Notes: a model not told the origin generated them from the letters alone. DNA of 64,000 nucleotides from Desulfovermiculus halophilus DSM 18834 (GCF_000620765.1 NZ_JIAK01000004.1:62001-126000), one strand, 5' to 3'; numbered from the stretch's first letter, positions 52,274 to 62,354 are shown. A program made the numbers and translations.

Positions 52274-53983
52274 ATGCGCTTTCTTTACCCCCCCATCCTG
52301 CTTGCATGTCTTCTGATTGGTCTGGGAGCGGGCCTCTCCGGCTGCTCTGCCTCCGGCACCTCCCCGTCCCGGTCACCTGTGGCCCCCGCTCCGTCCCTGT
52401 CCAAGCAGGCCCGGGCCACCCACGCCTATCTGCGCTATCTGCAGCAAAGCGGATCCCAGGCCCTCCAGGCATTGAATACGGCCATTGAGCTGGATCCGGC
52501 CCCCGAGCTCTACCTGGAAAAGATCCGCTACCTGTGGAGGCGCAAGGATTACGCCCAGGCAGCGGAAACGGCCAGAGAAGGACTCCGCCGGACACCGGAT
52601 CACCCCGGGCTGACCCTGGCCCTTATCCGTACCCTGTGGACCCAGGACAGCGACTCCCAAGCCGCTGATCTGGTTGAGCGCCTTTTGCAAGAGCATCCCA
52701 AGGACTGGTCCCTTCGCTCCCACCTGGCCAACTACCTCCTGCAGCAGGGCCAACCCTCCAGGGCCCTGGACGTCCTGCACAGCATTCCGGACCAGGCCCG
52801 GACGGCCAATATGCACTACCTCCTGGCCCAGGCCCACGAAAGCCTGGACAACCGGGAGCAGACCATCACCCACCTGGAACGGGCCACGGAGCTGAATCCC
52901 TCATTTCGCAAGGCCTGGGCCGAGCTCGGCTATCAATACGAGCTCAGCCGGGATTTGGTGGCTGCACAACAGGCCTACACCACACTTCTGGACCTGGGGG
53001 AAGACAGCTCCAAGATCCTGCTGCGGCTGGTGGAGATACACCTCAAGCTCAATGACCCGAACCAGGCCGTGAATCTGCTTCTGAACCGCAGCCGTTCCGG
53101 CCAGACCCTCCTGCCCGGGGTAGGACTGTTCGTGCACAACGGCTTCTACAGCCAAGCAGCCTCGGTGCTGGAGCAAGCCCCTCCGGAAGCCGGGAGCTCA
53201 CCCCGGGGACTGCTGTATAAGGCCGTCCTGGCCCTGGAGCTGGACAACGCCCCGGACCAGGCCCTGCATTTCCTGGGCAACATCCCCGCAGCCTCGGACA
53301 TCTATCCCCGGGCTCTGGCCCTTCGCGCTCAGCTCCTCTGGGAGCAGGGCTCCACCCAGGCCGCCCTGGAGCTTACAAAACAGGGCCAAAAAGAGTATCC
53401 GGACCTGGCGGTCTTTTACTCCCTGCACGCGCGAATCCTCCGGGAGCAGAACCAGCTGACGCAGGCCAGGGAGACCCTGGTTCGCGGGCTGCGGGCAATT
53501 CCGGATGATCCCGAGCTTCTTTTCCAGCTCGGAGTGGTCGACTATGAACTGGACGAGATCCCCAAGGCCATGGCCCACATGGAGGCCATCATCAGCCAGG
53601 ATCCGGAACACGCCCAGGCCTTGAACTTCCTGGGCTACACCCTGGTCGAGCAGGGGCAAAGCCTGGATCGGGCCAGGATCCTGATCGAGAAGGCCTTGGC
53701 CCTGGATTCGGAAAACGGGTACTATCTTGACTCCCTGGCCTGGTACCAGTACACAGTTGGCCAGAACGAAAAGGCTTGGGAGAGCATCCAGAACGCTGTG
53801 GCCCTGGTAGCCGATGACCCGGTCATTTGGGAGCATTACGCAGATATCGCCCGGGCCGTGCACGAACTCAAGCAGGCGCGCAGGGGATACCGCAAAGCCC
53901 TTGCCCTCAACCCTGAGCATCCCCAGCGCCTGCGCAACAAGCTGCAGGCTGTGGACAAGCACAATGATCCGGAAACACAGTAG
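52274..53983 (+). CDS. TPR-repeat lipoprotein
   Basis: A 569-residue protein with a lipoprotein signal (LLACLLIGLGAGLSGCSASG, Cys at ~24). About a dozen TPR-like helical repeats follow (for example AMAHMEAIISQDPEHAQALN and ARILIEKALALDSENGYYLD, ending DIARAVHELKQARRGYRKAL). It likely acts as an adaptor on the inner face of the outer membrane or in the periplasm. In other deltaproteobacteria a similar protein is near a LolB-like gene, as here. Its 3' end overlaps the next gene by 20 bases. Confidence 0.88.
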   Translation: MRFLYPPILLACLLIGLGAGLSGCSASGTSPSRSPVAPAPSLSKQARATHAYLRYLQQSGSQALQALNTAIELDPAPELYLEKIRYLWRRKDYAQAAETAREGLRRTPDHPGLTLALIRTLWTQDSDSQAADLVERLLQEHPKDWSLRSHLANYLLQQGQPSRALDVLHSIPDQARTANMHYLLAQAHESLDNREQTITHLERATELNPSFRKAWAELGYQYELSRDLVAAQQAYTTLLDLGEDSSKILLRLVEIHLKLNDPNQAVNLLLNRSRSGQTLLPGVGLFVHNGFYSQAASVLEQAPPEAGSSPRGLLYKAVLALELDNAPDQALHFLGNIPAASDIYPRALALRAQLLWEQGSTQAALELTKQGQKEYPDLAVFYSLHARILREQNQLTQARETLVRGLRAIPDDPELLFQLGVVDYELDEIPKAMAHMEAIISQDPEHAQALNFLGYTLVEQGQSLDRARILIEKALALDSENGYYLDSLAWYQYTVGQNEKAWESIQNAVALVADDPVIWEHYADIARAVHELKQARRGYRKALALNPEHPQRLRNKLQAVDKHNDPETQ

Positions 53984-54764
53984 ACTGAAGTGGCGTGCCC
54001 TCGGCCTTGTGCTCCTGGCCGCCTTTCTCCAGGCCTGCGCCGCCGGACCCGGCCCCCGGATACCCCTGCCTGCCCCCGACCCTGAACAGGTCTGGAGCAG
54101 GTTCAAGGATATGCACGCCTCCAGGGAAAAGGCTCCCTTCTGGCTCAAGGCCAGCCTCAACTACTCCGGGCCAAAGACCGGTCAGCGCAGCACGCTTGAG
54201 CTCTGGGGCAGCCCCGGGCTCCCCCTGCGCATGGACCTCAAGGCCGGACTGGGAATCACAGTATCTATGCTCCGGATCGCCGAGGACGAGGTTCTGGCTT
54301 ACTATCCCCGCCGGGAAACGGCCTACACGGCCCGAAGCTCCAGGCAGGCACTTAAGGCCCTGGCCTTTGCCTGTCCCTTGGGCCTGCAGGACCTGGCACT
54401 CATCCTCACCGGCCAGGCGGCGGCCGCCCTTCCCCCGTCCTACGCTCAGGCCGAAGCCGGGGCCGATGGAGGGACCACCTTTGGCTTTGCAGCTTCCGGC
54501 CCGGTCCAGTCCATGCGCGTGGACCGCCAGGGCCGAATCATATCCATGAGCGGCCAACGGCCCTATCCCTGGACCCTGCAGGTCGACGACTATGAGCAGA
54601 TCAACGGCCGCCCTGCCACCGCCCACTCCTATCGCCTGAAGACTGATACGCATACAGCCCTGCTCCGGATCAAAGAACTGCGTTTCCGGTCCTTTCCATG
54701 GCCCGAAAACGCCCTGTCCCTCCCCCTGCCCGAAGGCACGCCCCGTGTGCCCCTGGGGGAATAA
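53964..54764 (+). CDS. LolB-like outer-membrane lipoprotein
   Basis: A 266-residue lipoprotein. The N-terminus (LGLVLLAAFLQACAAG) has a Cys at ~25 after a hydrophobic stretch. The body is a single beta-rich domain with segments such as LELWGSPGLPLRMDLK, VLAYYPRRETAYT and GRIISMSGQRPYPWTLQVDD, resembling LolB/LppX-like or DUF4292 folds. LolB receives lipoproteins from LolA and inserts them into the outer membrane. The match is structural-looking and not proven. It overlaps the upstream TPR gene. Confidence 0.72.
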   Translation: MIRKHSRLKWRALGLVLLAAFLQACAAGPGPRIPLPAPDPEQVWSRFKDMHASREKAPFWLKASLNYSGPKTGQRSTLELWGSPGLPLRMDLKAGLGITVSMLRIAEDEVLAYYPRRETAYTARSSRQALKALAFACPLGLQDLALILTGQAAAALPPSYAQAEAGADGGTTFGFAASGPVQSMRVDRQGRIISMSGQRPYPWTLQVDDYEQINGRPATAHSYRLKTDTHTALLRIKELRFRSFPWPENALSLPLPEGTPRVPLGE

Positions 54765-54789
54765 CCATCATCTGTCTGGAGGACCGAGT

Positions 54790-55158
54790 ATGACAGAACA
54801 GATCGTCAACGCCACCAAGCGGCACACTGTCTCCACCCTGGAAGCGATCCCCTTGACCTTGAAGCTTATCTGGAGCGAGCTTCGCTGGTCTGTGGTCCGT
54901 TTTCTGCGCTCTGTGGAAATCAGGCAGCTGGAAAAAAGACTGGGCCGGGAGTACCAGAAGCTGGGCCGGCTTTCGGCCTCGGAAGCCAAGGATGCGGAAG
55001 AGGCTGAACTCTGCCGGAAACAGATTGCTTTTCTGGACAAGGAGCTCAGCTTCCTGCGCCAGGAACTCTCTGACCTGCGCCAGGACCTGATCGTCAAGCG
55101 CTGCCGGAAGTGGGGCCTGGAACAGGCCGAGGACCAGCATGCCGAACCCGCCTCCTGA
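54790..55158 (+). CDS. Small coiled-coil protein, unknown function
   Basis: A 122-residue cytoplasmic protein, mainly alpha-helical with heptad-like spacing (IRQLEKRLGREYQKLGRLSA, then CRKQIAFLDKELSFLRQELS). It has a short hydrophobic start and no family I can name. GGAGGA stands before the ATG at 54790. It is 25 bases after the LolB-like gene and 10 bases before rpiB, in the rpoH-led run. Confidence 0.75.
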   Translation: MTEQIVNATKRHTVSTLEAIPLTLKLIWSELRWSVVRFLRSVEIRQLEKRLGREYQKLGRLSASEAKDAEEAELCRKQIAFLDKELSFLRQELSDLRQDLIVKRCRKWGLEQAEDQHAEPAS

Positions 55159-55168
55159 AGGGACCCCC

Positions 55169-55618
55169 ATGAACATTACCACCATGTACTGCGGCTCCGA
55201 TCATGCGGGCTTGGGCCTGAAGCACCTCTGCATCCGTCATCTGCACAACCAGGGATGGACCTGTACCGATCTGGGAACCACCTCGGAAGCCAGCTGTGAT
55301 TATCCGGTCTTTGCGGCCGAGGTCTGCCGCACGGTGCAAACAAAGGGCCAGCTCGGCCTTTTGATCTGCGGGACCGGACTCGGGATGTCCATGACCGCCA
55401 ACCGGTTCTCATCCATCCGGGCCGCGCTGTGCACCAATGAATACATGGCCCGGATGGCCCGGATGCACAATAATGCGAACATCCTGTGCCTTGGGGCCAG
55501 GGTCGTGGGCGACGATGTGGCCCTGGCCATTCTGGATGTCTTTGTCCGTACCGGGTTCGAGCAGGGGCGGCACCAGAAGCGGGTCGAGCTGATCGACTCC
55601 GTTGCCGGGCAGGGGTGA
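55169..55618 (+). CDS. rpiB: Ribose-5-phosphate isomerase B
   Basis: A 149-residue enzyme of the RpiB/LacAB fold that interconverts ribose 5-phosphate and ribulose 5-phosphate. The N-terminal YCGSDHAGLGLKHL, the GLLICGTGLGMSMTANRF loop and ARMHNNANILCLGARV are diagnostic; the catalytic Cys lies in LLICGTG. GAAGGGA precedes the ATG at 55169. glpX follows 93 bases downstream. Confidence 0.95.
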   Translation: MNITTMYCGSDHAGLGLKHLCIRHLHNQGWTCTDLGTTSEASCDYPVFAAEVCRTVQTKGQLGLLICGTGLGMSMTANRFSSIRAALCTNEYMARMARMHNNANILCLGARVVGDDVALAILDVFVRTGFEQGRHQKRVELIDSVAGQG

Positions 55619-55711
55619 TCGCTGCGTCCTCAAGCTCTCGGTGCATGAACAGTGCAGCTGCCTGCCCCTTCGCCGAAGAGATGAATGCACATCAGGGAGG
55701 AGTCGTTCGCT

Positions 55712-56701
55712 ATGAATGCTGAAATTCCCCAACGCAACCTGGCCTTGGACCTGGTCCGGGTCACTGAGGCCGCCGCCCTGGCTTCTGCCCGCTGGTTGGG
55801 CCGCGGGGACAAAAAGAATGGAGACCAAGCTGCTGTAGACGCCATGCGGTTGTCCTTCAGCGGCCTGGATATCCAGGGAACCATCGTCATCGGGGAGGGA
55901 GAGAAGGACAAAGCCCCGATGCTGTACAATGGAGAAGAGGTTGGAACCGGCCAGGGTCCGCAGGTGGATGTTGCCGTGGACCCGGTGGAGGGAACGAATC
56001 TTTTGGCCTACGGCCGGCCGAACGCTATCTCGGTTGTGGGCCTGGCCCCTGGGGGCAGCATGTTTACCCCCGGTCAGAGCTACTACATGCAAAAGCTGGT
56101 GGTGCCGGCAGCGGCCAAGGGCCAGGTCGATCTCACGGCCTCGGTGGAAGAGAATCTCCGCTCGATTGCCCGGTGCCTGGAGAAGGACATCGACGACCTC
56201 ATGGTCTTTGTCTTGGACAAGCCGAGGCATGCCGGGCTGATCGAGGAGATACGCCGGGCCGGAGCCAGGATCCAGCTGCATACCGACGGCGACGTGGCCG
56301 GGGCCTTAATGGCCGTGGATCCCACCTCGGACGTGGATGTGCTTATGGGCACCGGGGGAACCCCGGAGGGGGTGCTCTCAGCCTGCGCCATCAAGGCCAT
56401 GGGCGGCGAGATGCTCTGCCGCCTGGACCCGCAGAAAAATGATGAGAAAGAGGCCCTTGTGGCCCAGGGGGCGGACTTCGACCGGATATTCACCGGAAGC
56501 GACCTCATCCGGGCCGACGATGTCTTCTTCGCCGCCACCGGCATCTCCGGCGGGACATTCCTCCCCGGGGTGAGCTACAGTGGGGCAGGGGCCACGACAT
56601 CCTCCCTGGTCTTGCGCGGCCGGACAGGCACCGTGCGGCGCATTGAATCCGCCCATACCTGGAACAAGCTCATGCGCTTCAGCGCTGTGGACTACGACTA
56701 G
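55712..56701 (+). CDS. glpX: Fructose-1,6-bisphosphatase class II
   Basis: A 329-residue GlpX-type phosphatase for gluconeogenesis. Motifs are TIVIGEGEKDKAPMLYNGEE, DVAVDPVEGTNLLAYGRPN (metal-binding Asp residues) and VLMGTGGTPEGVLSA. FFAATGISGGTFLPGV fits the C-terminus. The start at 55712 follows AGGGAGGAG; an upstream in-frame ATG at 55685 is less likely. It ends the rpoH-led run; no clear terminator is seen in the 110 bases before map. Confidence 0.96.
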   Translation: MNAEIPQRNLALDLVRVTEAAALASARWLGRGDKKNGDQAAVDAMRLSFSGLDIQGTIVIGEGEKDKAPMLYNGEEVGTGQGPQVDVAVDPVEGTNLLAYGRPNAISVVGLAPGGSMFTPGQSYYMQKLVVPAAAKGQVDLTASVEENLRSIARCLEKDIDDLMVFVLDKPRHAGLIEEIRRAGARIQLHTDGDVAGALMAVDPTSDVDVLMGTGGTPEGVLSACAIKAMGGEMLCRLDPQKNDEKEALVAQGADFDRIFTGSDLIRADDVFFAATGISGGTFLPGVSYSGAGATTSSLVLRGRTGTVRRIESAHTWNKLMRFSAVDYD

Positions 56702-56811
56702 GGCCCCGCCAACACCCTGGCTCCAGCCTTTTGCGTGTTGACAGGGCCCTGCGGCTGTCTCCAGGGCAGTCGGGGGCCGGGCCGCAAAACAGCATCCCCC
56801 AAGAAATGCAT

Positions 56812-57684
56812 TTAGAGCGGGTACGGGGTCAGGCTCTCGTACCCGGTAGTGGTCACCACAATGGTCTGTTCGAACTGGGCTGACAGGGACCCGTCCTTGG
56901 TCACTGCCGTCCAGTTGTCGTCCAGGATGCGCAGCTCCCGGCGCCCAAGGTTGATCATCGGCTCCACGGTGAACACCATGCCCGGGACCAGAGGGATCCC
57001 CTGCCCCTTGCGGCCGAAATGAGGAATCTGCGGGGGCTCGTGAAACTGAAATCCCACCCCGTGGCCGACCATTTCCCTGACCACCGAGCAGTCCTGCCCC
57101 TCGGCCCATTCCTGGATCGCCCACCCGATGTCTCCGACTCTGTTTCCCGGAAAGACTTGCTCCAGCCCCTTGCTCAGGGCCCGGCGGGCGACACGGACGA
57201 TCTTGTCCGCTTCCGGGCCGACCCGGCCGACACAGAAGGTCTTGTTCGCATCCGCGTAGTATCCGCCCAGGATGGACGTAACATCCACATTCACAATATC
57301 CCCTTCCTGCAGCACACGCTCCCCGGGAATCCCGTGGCAGATGACCTCGTTCACCGAAATGCACACGCTTTTGGGAAACCCGTTGTAGTTCAGGGGTGCA
57401 GGGGTCGCCCCGTGTCTGAGGGTGTAGTCGTGGACCAGGGTATTGAGGAACTCGGTGGATATTCCGGGCTGGATATGCCTCTCCACCTGGTCCAGGGTGG
57501 CAACCACCAGGTCTCCGGCCCGTCGGATGCCCTCGATATCATCGGGCTCCTTGAGACGTATCTTGTACTTTTTGTAATAGGCGTCCTTGTCCATGCCGGG
57601 CTGGCTCCCCTCCTTGCCCAGACAGCACTTCTTGTACTTCAGTCCGCTGCCGCAGGGACAGGGGTCGTTGCGTCCAAATCTCAT
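56812..57684 (-). CDS. map: Type I methionine aminopeptidase with N-terminal SEC-C motif
   Basis: A 290-residue enzyme that removes the initiator Met. The first ~22 residues are a SEC-C zinc motif (RNDPCPCGSGLKYKKCC) like that at the SecA C-terminus. The catalytic domain has HGIPGERVLQEGDIVNVDVT, YYADANKTFCVG, MVGHGVGFQFHEPP and FTVEPMIN, with all five metal ligands present. The second ATG (57684) has better spacing to GAAGGA than the first (57690). The SEC-C module occurs in a minority of MAPs and may dock it to the ribosome or SecB. Confidence 0.94.
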   Translation of the reverse strand: MRFGRNDPCPCGSGLKYKKCCLGKEGSQPGMDKDAYYKKYKIRLKEPDDIEGIRRAGDLVVATLDQVERHIQPGISTEFLNTLVHDYTLRHGATPAPLNYNGFPKSVCISVNEVICHGIPGERVLQEGDIVNVDVTSILGGYYADANKTFCVGRVGPEADKIVRVARRALSKGLEQVFPGNRVGDIGWAIQEWAEGQDCSVVREMVGHGVGFQFHEPPQIPHFGRKGQGIPLVPGMVFTVEPMINLGRRELRILDDNWTAVTKDGSLSAQFEQTIVVTTTGYESLTPYPL

Positions 57685-57797
57685 GGTCATGCTTCCTTCA
57701 TCTCCCGTTCAGGACGGGCCCATCTCTGTTTGGGGTGCCGCCGCTCAGGCCCTGGACACGCTGGGAGCCGCCTGCAGGGCCAGGGCCTGATCCGGAC

Positions 57798-59435
57798 TCA
57801 GCCGATCACCGAGTCGACCAGTTCCTGGGCCTCGCGGACGATGCGTTCCACATGCTCCCGGCCCACAAAGCTCTCAGCGTAAATCTTGTATATCTCTTCG
57901 GTTCCCGAAGGCCGGGCCGCGAACCACCCGTTCTGGGTCATCACCTTCAGCCCGCCGATGGGCTGCTCGTTACCGGGGGCTGCGGTCAAGGTAGCAAGAA
58001 TCTCTTCCCCAGCCAAGGTCCGGGTCTGTACGTGCTCCGGGGAAAGCTTTTTCAGGCTCGCTTTCTGGGCCCCGGTGGCCGGGGCGTCAACTCGCACATA
58101 GACCGGCGATCCCAGCTCGGCTTCCAGGTCGGCGTACAGCTCGGCCGGGTCCTTCTCCCGGACCGCCGTCATCTCTGCCGCCAAGAGGTTCATGACCAGG
58201 CCGTCCTTGTCCGTGGTCCATACCGACCCGTCGAACTGCAGGAACGAGGCCCCGGCGCTCTCCTCGCAGCCCATGCCGATCTCTCCGGAGAGCAGCCCGG
58301 AGACAAACCACTTAAAGCCCACCGGTACCTCCACCAGCTCCCGGCCCAGCCTATCGGCCACCCTGTCCAGCATGGAGCTGGTCACCACGGTCTTGCCCAG
58401 GGCCACATGGGCTGGCCATCTGGTTCTGGTCTCAAACAGATATTGGGCGCAGACGGACAAAAAGTGGTTGGGGTTCATCAGTCCCTTTCCGGTCACTATC
58501 CCGTGGCGGTCGAAGTCGGGGTCATTGCCGAAGGCCAGGTCGAAACGGTCCTTCATGGTGATCAGCCCTGCCATTGCGGCCTGGGAGGAGCAGTCCATCC
58601 GGATGACCCCGTCCTTGTCCACAGGCATGAAGGCAAAGGTGGGATCAATCCGTCGATTGACCACCTCCAGGTTCAGCCCATACCTGGAGACTATACGGTC
58701 CCAGAACTCCAGGCCGGATCCGCCCAGAGGATCGGCTCCCAGGGCCAGCCCGGAGGAGGCGATGGCCTGCATGTCCACAATCCCGGCCAACCCCTGGACA
58801 TAGGGGTCCACCATGTCCAGGTGGTGGGTCGTTTCGGCTTGCAAGGCCCGGTCCACAGGCATCCGCCGAACGTCGGCCAGCCCTTTGCCCAGTATGGCGT
58901 TGGCCCGATCCTGGATGGCGGCCGTGGCCTCGGTACCCGCCGGACCGCCGTGCGGGGGATTGTACTTTATTCCTCCGTCTTCAGGAGGGTTGTGGGAGGG
59001 GGTGATCACGATCCCGTCCGCCCGGGCCTTGTCCTGATCCCGGTTCCAGTCCAGGATCATCCGGGAGATGACCGGAGTAGGCGTATACCCCCTGTTTTGC
59101 TGCACAACGGTCTGGACCCCGTTGGCCGCCAACACCTCCAGGGCGGTTTCAAAGGCGGGCTCGGACAAGGCGTGGGTATCGAACCCGACGAACAGGGGGC
59201 CCAAGATCCCCTGGGCCTTGCGGTATTCGCATATGGCCTGGGTGATGGCCAGGATATGATGCTGATTGAAGCTCTTCCGCAGGGAGCTGCCCCGATGCCC
59301 GGAGGTGCCGAACGCCACCTGCTCTGCTTTGAGCTCCGCAGACGGGTGGCTGTGAAAATAGGACGTTATCAACCGGGGGACATTGATCAGCATGCTCTCC
59401 GGAGCCTGCTTCCCGGCCAGTGGATGCTCAGCCAT
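57798..59435 (-). CDS. pgm: Phosphoglucomutase (alpha-D-glucose phosphate-specific)
   Basis: A 545-residue enzyme that interconverts glucose 1- and 6-phosphate. The phosphoserine loop is [14 protein letters not shown]. The metal loop is [12 protein letters not shown], the sugar loop is GCEESAGAS, and the C-terminal phosphate loop is [14 protein letters not shown]-terminal [14 protein letters not shown] is typical. AAGGAGGATTGT sets the ATG at 59435. It links glycogen (glgX) and trehalose synthesis to glycolysis. Confidence 0.97.
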   Translation of the reverse strand: MAEHPLAGKQAPESMLINVPRLITSYFHSHPSAELKAEQVAFGTSGHRGSSLRKSFNQHHILAITQAICEYRKAQGILGPLFVGFDTHALSEPAFETALEVLAANGVQTVVQQNRGYTPTPVISRMILDWNRDQDKARADGIVITPSHNPPEDGGIKYNPPHGGPAGTEATAAIQDRANAILGKGLADVRRMPVDRALQAETTHHLDMVDPYVQGLAGIVDMQAIASSGLALGADPLGGSGLEFWDRIVSRYGLNLEVVNRRIDPTFAFMPVDKDGVIRMDCSSQAAMAGLITMKDRFDLAFGNDPDFDRHGIVTGKGLMNPNHFLSVCAQYLFETRTRWPAHVALGKTVVTSSMLDRVADRLGRELVEVPVGFKWFVSGLLSGEIGMGCEESAGASFLQFDGSVWTTDKDGLVMNLLAAEMTAVREKDPAELYADLEAELGSPVYVRVDAPATGAQKASLKKLSPEHVQTRTLAGEEILATLTAAPGNEQPIGGLKVMTQNGWFAARPSGTEEIYKIYAESFVGREHVERIVREAQELVDSVIG

Positions 59436-59551
59436 ACAATCCTCCTTGGCGCGCACGCCGTAGCTATCGAACCTTTCCCATGCATTTCAGACAGGCCCTC
59501 TATGCCCGCGCACCACCCGGCTGTACCCGGCCAAGCCTTTTTCAGGCCTGC

Positions 59552-60826
59552 TCACAGCCGCTGGATAAGGTACAGATACAAAGGGATCCTGCTCTGCCGC
59601 TTCAACCTCTGAAACATGCGTATCTGCTCCTTGGACCGCCGGCGGCTCAGGGGGGAGAGATAGACAGCCCCCTTGGACAGCGGCCGGGATGAGCAGTCCC
59701 GGGTCATCTGGCCCAGTGTCTGCCAATGCCCGGACGGCATATCCCAATCCATGAGCAGATTAGCCGTTATTTCAACATTTGGGACTGTGTGATTGATCTC
59801 CAGCATCCGTTTAAAGGCCGCAAGGACCTGATCGGACCGGATGGGCTTGCGGATACGGTCCAGGGTCTCTTGATCCCCGGACTCCAGACCGATATTTATA
59901 TACACATAATAGGGCAGCTCCTGCAATCCGGCCCACAGTTCCGGACCGGCCCGGAGCAGGGAGTCCACGCTTCCGAACAGAAACAGGTACCGGTTGGCCA
60001 GGATGGAATCCTCCAGGCCCAGACCGGAAAAGGCCTCCAGAGCCGCTTCCCGGATCAGATCCGGACTGGAGTTCAGGGCGTCGTGCTGACCGAAAAACAC
60101 CGCGTTGTAGTTGATCCGGTCCGGTCCCAGCAGCTGCCGCAGGCCAAGGATCTGCTCCCGGATATTGTCCCTGCTCCGCTCCTGAAATCCGTGTCTGGAC
60201 TTGACGCTGCAAAACCCGCAGTTATACAGGCATCCGTCGGATATATTCACCGGCAGGACATCGTAGTCCACGTGCCGGCTGTCCGGAGGCAAGACGCTGA
60301 CCCTGCCCTGAAGGAGGGCAAACAGGCGCAGGGCCTTGCTCCACAGCCGAGAAGGACTGTTCCCGGCCACTTGCTCCAGAAAATCCCGCACCTCCGGGGA
60401 CAGGGACCTGTCGCGGACCAGCTGTCCGGCCCTTTTCCGCACCCAGGCCCAGGCCGCAAGCCCCTGCTTGACCTCTGGATCCTGAAACGGATCCCTGGTC
60501 CATAAGGAGTTCGACGAATAGGAAAAGCACGGGACATAGTACTCCCCCAGGCAGTCATAGACATTGGTGTAGCCCCCGGAAAAATAGTAGACCCAGTCAT
60601 TGCCCAGGGTGCGCTTCAGCCACTCCGCCGGATGAGGCCACCTGCTGTTTCTGCCGGACAGGAACCTGGGCTCCCCGTTCAGGTTGAACTGAAATACATA
60701 ATCCCGGGATCGAATCTCCGAATACCGGCCGTACCGGACTGGATAGCTCAGCTTGGCATGCTCCCGGGCGCCCTGTTTGCCGATCTCTATCTCCAGATCA
60801 TCCACGACCAGATCACTCATATCCAT
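59552..60826 (-). CDS. Radical SAM protein of unknown function
   Basis: A 424-residue protein. The radical-SAM triad is in ISDGCLYNCGFCSVKS (C199, C203, C206). An N-terminal domain of ~190 residues, with YVFQFNLNGEPRFLSG and WVYYFSGGYTNVYDCLGEYY, precedes the barrel. After the triad come AVFFGQHDALNSSP and YVYINIGLESGDQETLDRIR, then NVEITANLLMDWDMPSGHW. The GLESG and C-terminal HWQTL parts recall oxygen-independent coproporphyrinogen-oxidase-like or B12-less MTTase groups, but I cannot assign a reaction. The start (60826 or 60820) lacks a strong ribosome site. It is divergent from folC. Confidence 0.75.
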   Translation of the reverse strand: MDMSDLVVDDLEIEIGKQGAREHAKLSYPVRYGRYSEIRSRDYVFQFNLNGEPRFLSGRNSRWPHPAEWLKRTLGNDWVYYFSGGYTNVYDCLGEYYVPCFSYSSNSLWTRDPFQDPEVKQGLAAWAWVRKRAGQLVRDRSLSPEVRDFLEQVAGNSPSRLWSKALRLFALLQGRVSVLPPDSRHVDYDVLPVNISDGCLYNCGFCSVKSRHGFQERSRDNIREQILGLRQLLGPDRINYNAVFFGQHDALNSSPDLIREAALEAFSGLGLEDSILANRYLFLFGSVDSLLRAGPELWAGLQELPYYVYINIGLESGDQETLDRIRKPIRSDQVLAAFKRMLEINHTVPNVEITANLLMDWDMPSGHWQTLGQMTRDCSSRPLSKGAVYLSPLSRRRSKEQIRMFQRLKRQSRIPLYLYLIQRL

Positions 60827-61003
60827 AAACCGACGAATTGCATATCCCAGTGTTCCCTCTTGCGCAGCCGGGCGCCCTCTTGCTACAACCAAGCGGCCTG
60901 GATCAGGCTCATGGCCAGGCCCAGCGTACCGCCCCGCACTCCGACGCTAACCATCACCGCCGGGAAGTGCAAGCCACCGCCTTCCCCAGCCTGGAGTATC
61001 GTC

Positions 61004-62302
61004 ATGACCGGAACCAATCCCTCATACGCCGCCTGCCTCAACGAGTTCTACGCTCTGCAAAAGTTCGGCATCAAGTTCGGGCTGTCCTCCACCTCAGCCC
61101 TCCTGGACCGGCTCGAAAATCCGGAGCAGGGACAGCACTTCGTGCATATAGCCGGGACCAACGGCAAAGGCTCTGTGGCCTCTTTCTTGGCCCAGATCCT
61201 GCGTTCCGCAGGACTCAATGTCGGCTTGTACACCTCGCCCCATCTGGTCCGGTTCACTGAACGCTTTCAGATCAACGGCCGGGAAATACCCCAGGACCAG
61301 GCCGCCGACCTGATGCATACCGTCATGGAGGTCTTTGATCCCAGGGAGCCGCCGACATTTTTTGAAGCCGTGACCGTTATGGCCCTTTTGTATTTCGCCC
61401 GCCGGAACACGGATATCGTTATCATGGAAACCGGCATGGGCGGCAGGCTGGACGCCACCAACGTGATCCATCCTCTGGTGTCCGTGATTACCTCCATCTC
61501 CATGGAACATCAGGAGTACCTGGGCTCCAGCCTGCTGCAAGTGGCCAGGGAGAAAGCCGGAATCATCAAACCATCGGTCCCGGTGCTCACTGCTGCCTCC
61601 CAACCCAAGGTCCTGGAGTGCATCCAGGAGACGTGCCGGGCGCAGGACGCGCCATTCTACCGGCTGGGCCGTGATTTTCGGGCCAGGATGCGCGACAGCC
61701 GGCTCTTCTACCACGGCCTGCATGCCGAGCTCAAAGCTGTCCCCCTTGGTCTCTCCGGACGGCATCAAGCCCGGAACGCCGCCCTGGCCCTGGCCGCCAG
61801 CGAAATCCTGGAAGACAAGGGCTTCTTGGTATCCGACGTCTCCCGCCGGACAGGAGTATCCCAGACCGTCTGGCCCGGCCGGATGCACCTGATGGACGGC
61901 CGGCCCCGGATCATGCTCGATGGAGCGCACAATCCGGCGGCCATTGCCGCCTTGGCCGCAAGCCTGCGGGAAAATCCGAACTACCGCCGCCTTATCCTGG
62001 TTATCGGGATCATGGCCGACAAGGCGGCCAAGCCCATTCTGCGCTCCATCCTCCCTCTTGCCGGCCAGGTCATCTTTACCCGGCCGGTGTACCCCCGGGC
62101 CATGGACCCCTTTCAGCTCAGGGATCAGGCGGAACGGCTCCCATCCAGGAACACCGTGATCCCGTCCTTGCCCAAGGCCCTGGATACGGCCCGGGCCGCA
62201 GCCGGCGACCAGGACCTGATCCTGGTCACCGGCTCCCTGTTCACTGTGGGGGAAGCTCTCAGCTACCTGGACCCGGCCGCCTGGGCCCCGGATCCGGCAT
62301 AG
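61004..62302 (+). CDS. folC: Folylpolyglutamate synthase / dihydrofolate synthase
   Basis: A 432-residue Mur-ligase-fold enzyme that adds glutamate to (di)hydropteroate and folates. The P-loop is VHIAGTNGKGSVASFLAQIL. TSPHLVRFTERFQINGREI and DIVIMETGMGGRLDATNVI follow. HQEYLGSSLLQVAREKAGII and MLDGAHNPAAI mark the second part. GGAG precedes the ATG at 61004; the longer frame upstream is not supported. Confidence 0.95.
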   Translation: MTGTNPSYAACLNEFYALQKFGIKFGLSSTSALLDRLENPEQGQHFVHIAGTNGKGSVASFLAQILRSAGLNVGLYTSPHLVRFTERFQINGREIPQDQAADLMHTVMEVFDPREPPTFFEAVTVMALLYFARRNTDIVIMETGMGGRLDATNVIHPLVSVITSISMEHQEYLGSSLLQVAREKAGIIKPSVPVLTAASQPKVLECIQETCRAQDAPFYRLGRDFRARMRDSRLFYHGLHAELKAVPLGLSGRHQARNAALALAASEILEDKGFLVSDVSRRTGVSQTVWPGRMHLMDGRPRIMLDGAHNPAAIAALAASLRENPNYRRLILVIGIMADKAAKPILRSILPLAGQVIFTRPVYPRAMDPFQLRDQAERLPSRNTVIPSLPKALDTARAAAGDQDLILVTGSLFTVGEALSYLDPAAWAPDPA

Positions 62303-62354
62303 CCTCCGCCTGGTCCGGCCGCCTCGGCGTCTGCCGTTTTTTGTCCGCCAGGCC

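Noticed and set aside
57735-59612. A 625-residue plus-strand open frame
   Set aside because: It is the antisense of pgm, with no family features and codon use that follows from the real gene.
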